Source: Paenibacillus sp. FSL R5-0623 (GTDB taxonomy: Bacteria > Bacillota > Bacilli > Paenibacillales > Paenibacillaceae). From it: DNA of 64,000 nucleotides. Each line of letters starts with the position of its first letter. Positions within the stretch are counted from its first letter, which is position 1. The position numbers were made by a program, and so were the translations under genes. Below, piece by piece: positions 61,398 to 64,000 of this stretch. The DNA lies in NCBI RefSeq assembly GCF_037974265.1, contig NZ_CP150233.1:4588001-4652000 (forward strand), given 5' to 3'. Under the pieces are notes generated by a model. It saw only the letters and a program-made list of their open reading frames with translations. It did no database searches and was not told the DNA's origin.

Positions 61398-62483
61398 TTA
61401 CTTGTTCATTGGTTTTCCATATCTCACTAAGACATGCCAAAGTAATTTTAATTCTTGTAGAACTTCTTTGTAGGTTCCTCTATCACTCCAATGACTTGGA
61501 TTTCGTTTCAGGTCCATAGCTGCAGAACCAATCATATTTGCATCAATAAAATCACTTTTTGCAATTCTTTTGGCTAGTGAAGGCATCGAAGGACCACGAA
61601 AATCCATAGGAACGTCATCAACTAATAGTGTAAAGCCCATGTGCCAGTGGAGATCAACGGAATACTTTAAACATATCTGCTCTAAGATTCTTCCTGTATG
61701 TGTGCCTTTAAATGATGGGTCGGCAACAAGCATCTTGACATCTTTTTCAAGGGAAATATCACCATGAACCTGAGCTTCGATATAATGGTCCAGATTTCGG
61801 TTTGGCTCTTGGCTGGATGGATTTTGGAAGGGTTTCTCAAGATTGACAAGCATATGGCCGATTAACTTTTGGACCGTTAGATATCTTTCACCTATTGCAA
61901 AACCACTATAGAATACATCCCTCATGAGAGCAGCCAAAACGAGGTCAAATTCCTCATACGTTCCCTTTTCCTCGGGGTCTTGGTGAGAATCCAAATATGT
62001 ATACGTGCAACGTTGAGAGACCTCAGTGGATAAAAGGAAGTAACATGATCCAAAACGCGGAGCAGGTCCATCGGGATGTAACATGACATTGAGTGCCCCA
62101 TACTTGGGCCGTTCACTATTGGTTGAGCCATTTATTTGGTACGCTCCGCCAAACATTTTATTCTCCCAAACGTCACGTTCACCGCCTGAAAATGCGGATA
62201 CACTTCCATTCGATAAGAAAGTCTCAAACTGACTTTTATAAACTCCCTGCTCAAGTAGTGCTTCAGCCACGCTTTTCATATTCGGATCTAATCGATCTGG
62301 GTGAAAGTGTAACGCGATACTTGCATGAGATTTTAGTTTAGTGATAGCATCTTCAAATGTCTTCAGCTCGTTGTTGGACATACGAAGGATTTCCCTAATG
62401 GTTTGCTCCGCTTCATTTTTGCGGTTTCTTGCATAATGGGTTACATGCTCTTGAGCTAATTGCTGAGACCTTGATAGTTCCAT
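61398..62483 (-). CDS. DUF3626 domain protein
   Basis: A 361-residue soluble protein with the DUF3626 pattern: SIALHFHPDR (about residue 55), FSGGERDVWENKMFGGAYQ, ERPKYGALNVMLHPDGPAPRFGSCYFLL and a C-terminal VPMDFRGPSMPSLAKRIA block. No enzymatic activity is established for the family; the conserved His, Arg and Asp residues look catalytic or ligand-binding. No signal peptide. The ATG has only a fair AAGGAAAGGA upstream. It lies on its own between the RHH gene and small hypotheticals. Confidence 0.8.
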   Translation of the reverse strand: MELSRSQQLAQEHVTHYARNRKNEAEQTIREILRMSNNELKTFEDAITKLKSHASIALHFHPDRLDPNMKSVAEALLEQGVYKSQFETFLSNGSVSAFSGGERDVWENKMFGGAYQINGSTNSERPKYGALNVMLHPDGPAPRFGSCYFLLSTEVSQRCTYTYLDSHQDPEEKGTYEEFDLVLAALMRDVFYSGFAIGERYLTVQKLIGHMLVNLEKPFQNPSSQEPNRNLDHYIEAQVHGDISLEKDVKMLVADPSFKGTHTGRILEQICLKYSVDLHWHMGFTLLVDDVPMDFRGPSMPSLAKRIAKSDFIDANMIGSAAMDLKRNPSHWSDRGTYKEVLQELKLLWHVLVRYGKPMNK

Positions 62484-62538
62484 GGGCAGAGGAGTCCTTT
62501 CCTTTTTTATAGAATCCTAATGGCGTTTTCCTTGTTTA

Positions 62539-62766
62539 TCATATAGATTGTAGCCTAATACCTCCACCTATCTCTCGTTGGTCTCCCTTCATCTTTTCCA
62601 AAAGCTCCACGATAACCTCATCCAACTCCTCGAGCACCTCACTTGGTGTAGGAGATTCCAGTATCCTTACCAAATCCGTCTGTAGCATACTTAGGTGAGA
62701 TATAGGTAGTCGATCAATTAATCCAACCAAAATGAAGTACTCCCACTGTTGATCTTGGGTATGCAA
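62539..62766 (-). CDS. Hypothetical protein, possibly a frameshifted C-terminal part
   Basis: A 75-residue frame (ISHLSMLQTDLVRILESPTPSEVLEELDEVIVELLEKMKGDQREIGG) with a Glu/Leu-rich helical second half. It has no ATG or ribosome binding site at its head; the first codon would be TTG 62766. It overlaps the 35-codon ORF 62714-62821 in another frame, which has a good start. The two may be one gene split by a one-base shift. Confidence 0.4.
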   Translation of the reverse strand: MHTQDQQWEYFILVGLIDRLPISHLSMLQTDLVRILESPTPSEVLEELDEVIVELLEKMKGDQREIGGGIRLQSI

Positions 62767-62821
62767 TACAGCATACGATCAGGATTGAGAGCAATATGAG
62801 GACTCGACGAAGGCTGGACAT
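62714..62821 (-). CDS. Signal-peptide-like ORF, 35 codons
   Basis: MSSLRRVLILLSILIVCCIA then a short tail, with AAAGGGGG 8 nt before the ATG. The hydrophobic core with two Cys looks like a secretion or lipoprotein signal. Either a micropeptide or the true start of a gene whose body is 62539-62766 after a frameshift near 62770. Confidence 0.4.
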   Translation of the reverse strand: MSSLRRVLILLSILIVCCIAYPRSTVGVLHFGWIN

Positions 62822-62946
62822 ATGTAAATCCCCCTTTAATAACACCTCTTTCTAAATTTAACGTTCCATATCAGTTTATTGTTACAAATACAGCTGTCAG
62901 CTCACCCTTAACTTCCTGACGGGCTCAGCACGATCAACCCAAATAT

Positions 62947-63276
62947 TCACTTCTTCCTATCCCTTTTGTACACGGACCTTCCCCAGATCACCAACCCCGC
63001 ACACAACAAGATCACACAATAAGCCCAAACAAACATCATGGCTAGACCTAACCCAATGTTGGCATCCAGGCGCTCATCAAAGATCTCTGTGTATAGCGAA
63101 AAACCGAGTGGCACAGCGCCAATAATGAAAAGTCCAATGGACCATCCACCCCAGCGTTGGAAACCGGACCCCGCACGAGTACTGGAAATTTTGCGAATCC
63201 CTTGAGTCAGTAGCCACCAAATCAGAATAAATAATAGACAAGTTATAAGAATTTTCAGCATATCGTTCAACTGCAT
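62947..63276 (-). CDS. Small membrane protein, three transmembrane segments
   Basis: A 109-residue hydrophobic protein: segments about residues 7-27, 42-61 and 74-98, joined by a basic loop with KISSTRAGSGFQRWGG, and ending KRDRKK. It resembles no named family that I can assign. AGGAGGTACACGAT precedes the ATG. It lies upstream of the ABC exporter gene's terminator and is not linked to it. Confidence 0.7.
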   Translation of the reverse strand: MQLNDMLKILITCLLFILIWWLLTQGIRKISSTRAGSGFQRWGGWSIGLFIIGAVPLGFSLYTEIFDERLDANIGLGLAMMFVWAYCVILLCAGLVIWGRSVYKRDRKK

Positions 63277-63422
63277 ATCGTGTACCTCCTACATCTTCAA
63301 GATGATGAACATATCTTACACGTTAAGTGTTCTATTTACTATATTACCCGTTTCCACATCCATGATCACAAATAGACAAAAACACAGCACCCCTGACCCA
63401 CACAATAATCATGAAATAGAAA

Positions 63423-63468
63423 AAAACGCCACCGTCCTGACTCCTTCCAAGTCAAGAACGATAGCGTT
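63423..63468 (-). terminator. Terminator of the ABC exporter gene
   Basis: AACGCCACCGTCCTGACT pairs with AGTCAAGAACGATAGCGTT (63425-63468), a long imperfect stem followed by T on the minus strand. Confidence 0.85.
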
Positions 63469-63512
63469 ACTTCTCGTATTTACATTGTTACATCCACATA
63501 GGATAGGATAGG

Positions 63513-64000
63513 TTACGCGCCAAACTGCGCATAGTGAAGGCGGCTGTACACTCCACCTGCTGCGAGTAATTCTTCATGGCGCCCCTGCTCGGTAATCCCT
63601 TGTTCAGCAACGACAATAATGCGGTCTGCATTTTTGATCGTAGCCAATCGGTGAGCAATGACCAGTGTCGTCCGGCCCTCGGATAGCTCAGCAAGGGATT
63701 GCTGAATCGCTGCTTCCGTTTCTGTATCCAGAGCGGATGTGGCTTCATCCAGGATCAGAATTGGCGGATTTTTCAGGAACATACGGGCAATGGACAAACG
63801 CTGTTTCTGTCCACCGGACAGCTTCACACCGCGTTCACCAATTAACGTATCCAATCCTTCCGGCATCGATTGAATCAAAGGTTCCATCTGGGCACGTCTG
63901 GCGGCCATCCAGATTTCTTCTTCGGATGCATCCAGCTTGCCGTAGGCAATATTCTCGCGAATGGTTCCATCGAAAAGGAATACGTCCTGTTGTACAATAC
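63513..64000 (-). CDS. ABC exporter ATP-binding domain (partial, 5' end outside window)
   Basis: The C-terminal 162 residues of an ABC-type exporter. The Q-loop VQQDVFLFDGTIRENIAYG, the signature LSGGQKQRLSIAR, Walker B ILILDEATSALD and the switch His in VIAHRLATI are all present and intact. The frame continues to the window edge, so the permease part and Walker A lie beyond. The best guess is a lipid- or drug-type exporter of the MsbA/BmrA group. An ATG at 63908 is internal, not the start. Confidence 0.9.
   Translation of the reverse strand, partial: IVQQDVFLFDGTIRENIAYGKLDASEEEIWMAARRAQMEPLIQSMPEGLDTLIGERGVKLSGGQKQRLSIARMFLKNPPILILDEATSALDTETEAAIQQSLAELSEGRTTLVIAHRLATIKNADRIIVVAEQGITEQGRHEELLAAGGVYSRLHYAQFGA

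Overview
The window comes from a Firmicute that I infer to be Paenibacillus. The evidence is the moderate G+C content, AGGAGG-type ribosome binding sites, a YlbF/YlbG pair, YlaN near FtsW, an acsA/acuA/ccpA neighbourhood like that of Bacillus, a PBP1A with C-terminal fibronectin type III domains, and several proteins (DUF6809, a copper-amine-oxidase-type stalk domain, an unusual EPSP synthase) typical of Paenibacillus. Nearly all of it is ordinary chromosome with short operons, and many genes end at clear intrinsic terminators.

Layout. 0-8.7 kb: the end of a GNAT gene, a PHP phosphoesterase, a LysR regulator, ylbF-ylbG, an XPB-type helicase followed by its helicase-associated partner, and an M20 peptidase. 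8.9-17.6 kb: YugN-like protein, FtsW, Asp23, a Ca2+/H+ antiporter, YlaN, an HPr-like protein without the phosphorylatable His, an M29 aminopeptidase, a lipoprotein and a GAF-GAF-GGDEF diguanylate cyclase. 18-24.3 kb: rpsD with a long leader, a Cache chemoreceptor and PBP1A. 24.5-30.8 kb: a carbon-control block of acsA, divergent acuA with a cre site between them, mtnN, ccpA and ytxJ. 31-43.4 kb: NagE-type EIICBA with enzyme I, a CoA-binding protein, aroA, rhodanese, aroK, gndA, an MFS transporter and an arginine decarboxylase. 43.6-48 kb: small proteins, a YdhK lipoprotein behind a CsoR-like operator, Ohr behind an OhrR-like operator, and a chromate transporter.

The accessory stretch runs from about 48 to 63 kb. 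An IS3-family element (47998-49457) sits inside what was a perfect 24-bp-stem terminator between chrA and a convergent three-gene operon. That operon encodes a beta-propeller protein and two companions of unknown function. After an M1 metallopeptidase comes the remnant of an integrative element. It holds a serine recombinase with one frameshift and a complete tRNA-Val, between the 5' and 3' pieces of a second, broken tRNA-Val. The rest is mostly small hypothetical proteins, a manganese catalase, an RHH regulator whose promoter carries a symmetrical operator, a DUF3626 protein and the end of an ABC exporter.

Several genes too short for routine calling are described: a 59-aa membrane protein (45060-45239), a 37-aa membrane protein (56691-56804), the 59-aa RHH protein (60921-61100) and a 35-aa signal-peptide-like ORF (62714-62821). 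No CRISPR array, rRNA, complete prophage or obvious defence island is present. The most unusual structural observations are the IS in a terminator stem and the nested tRNA-Val remnant.
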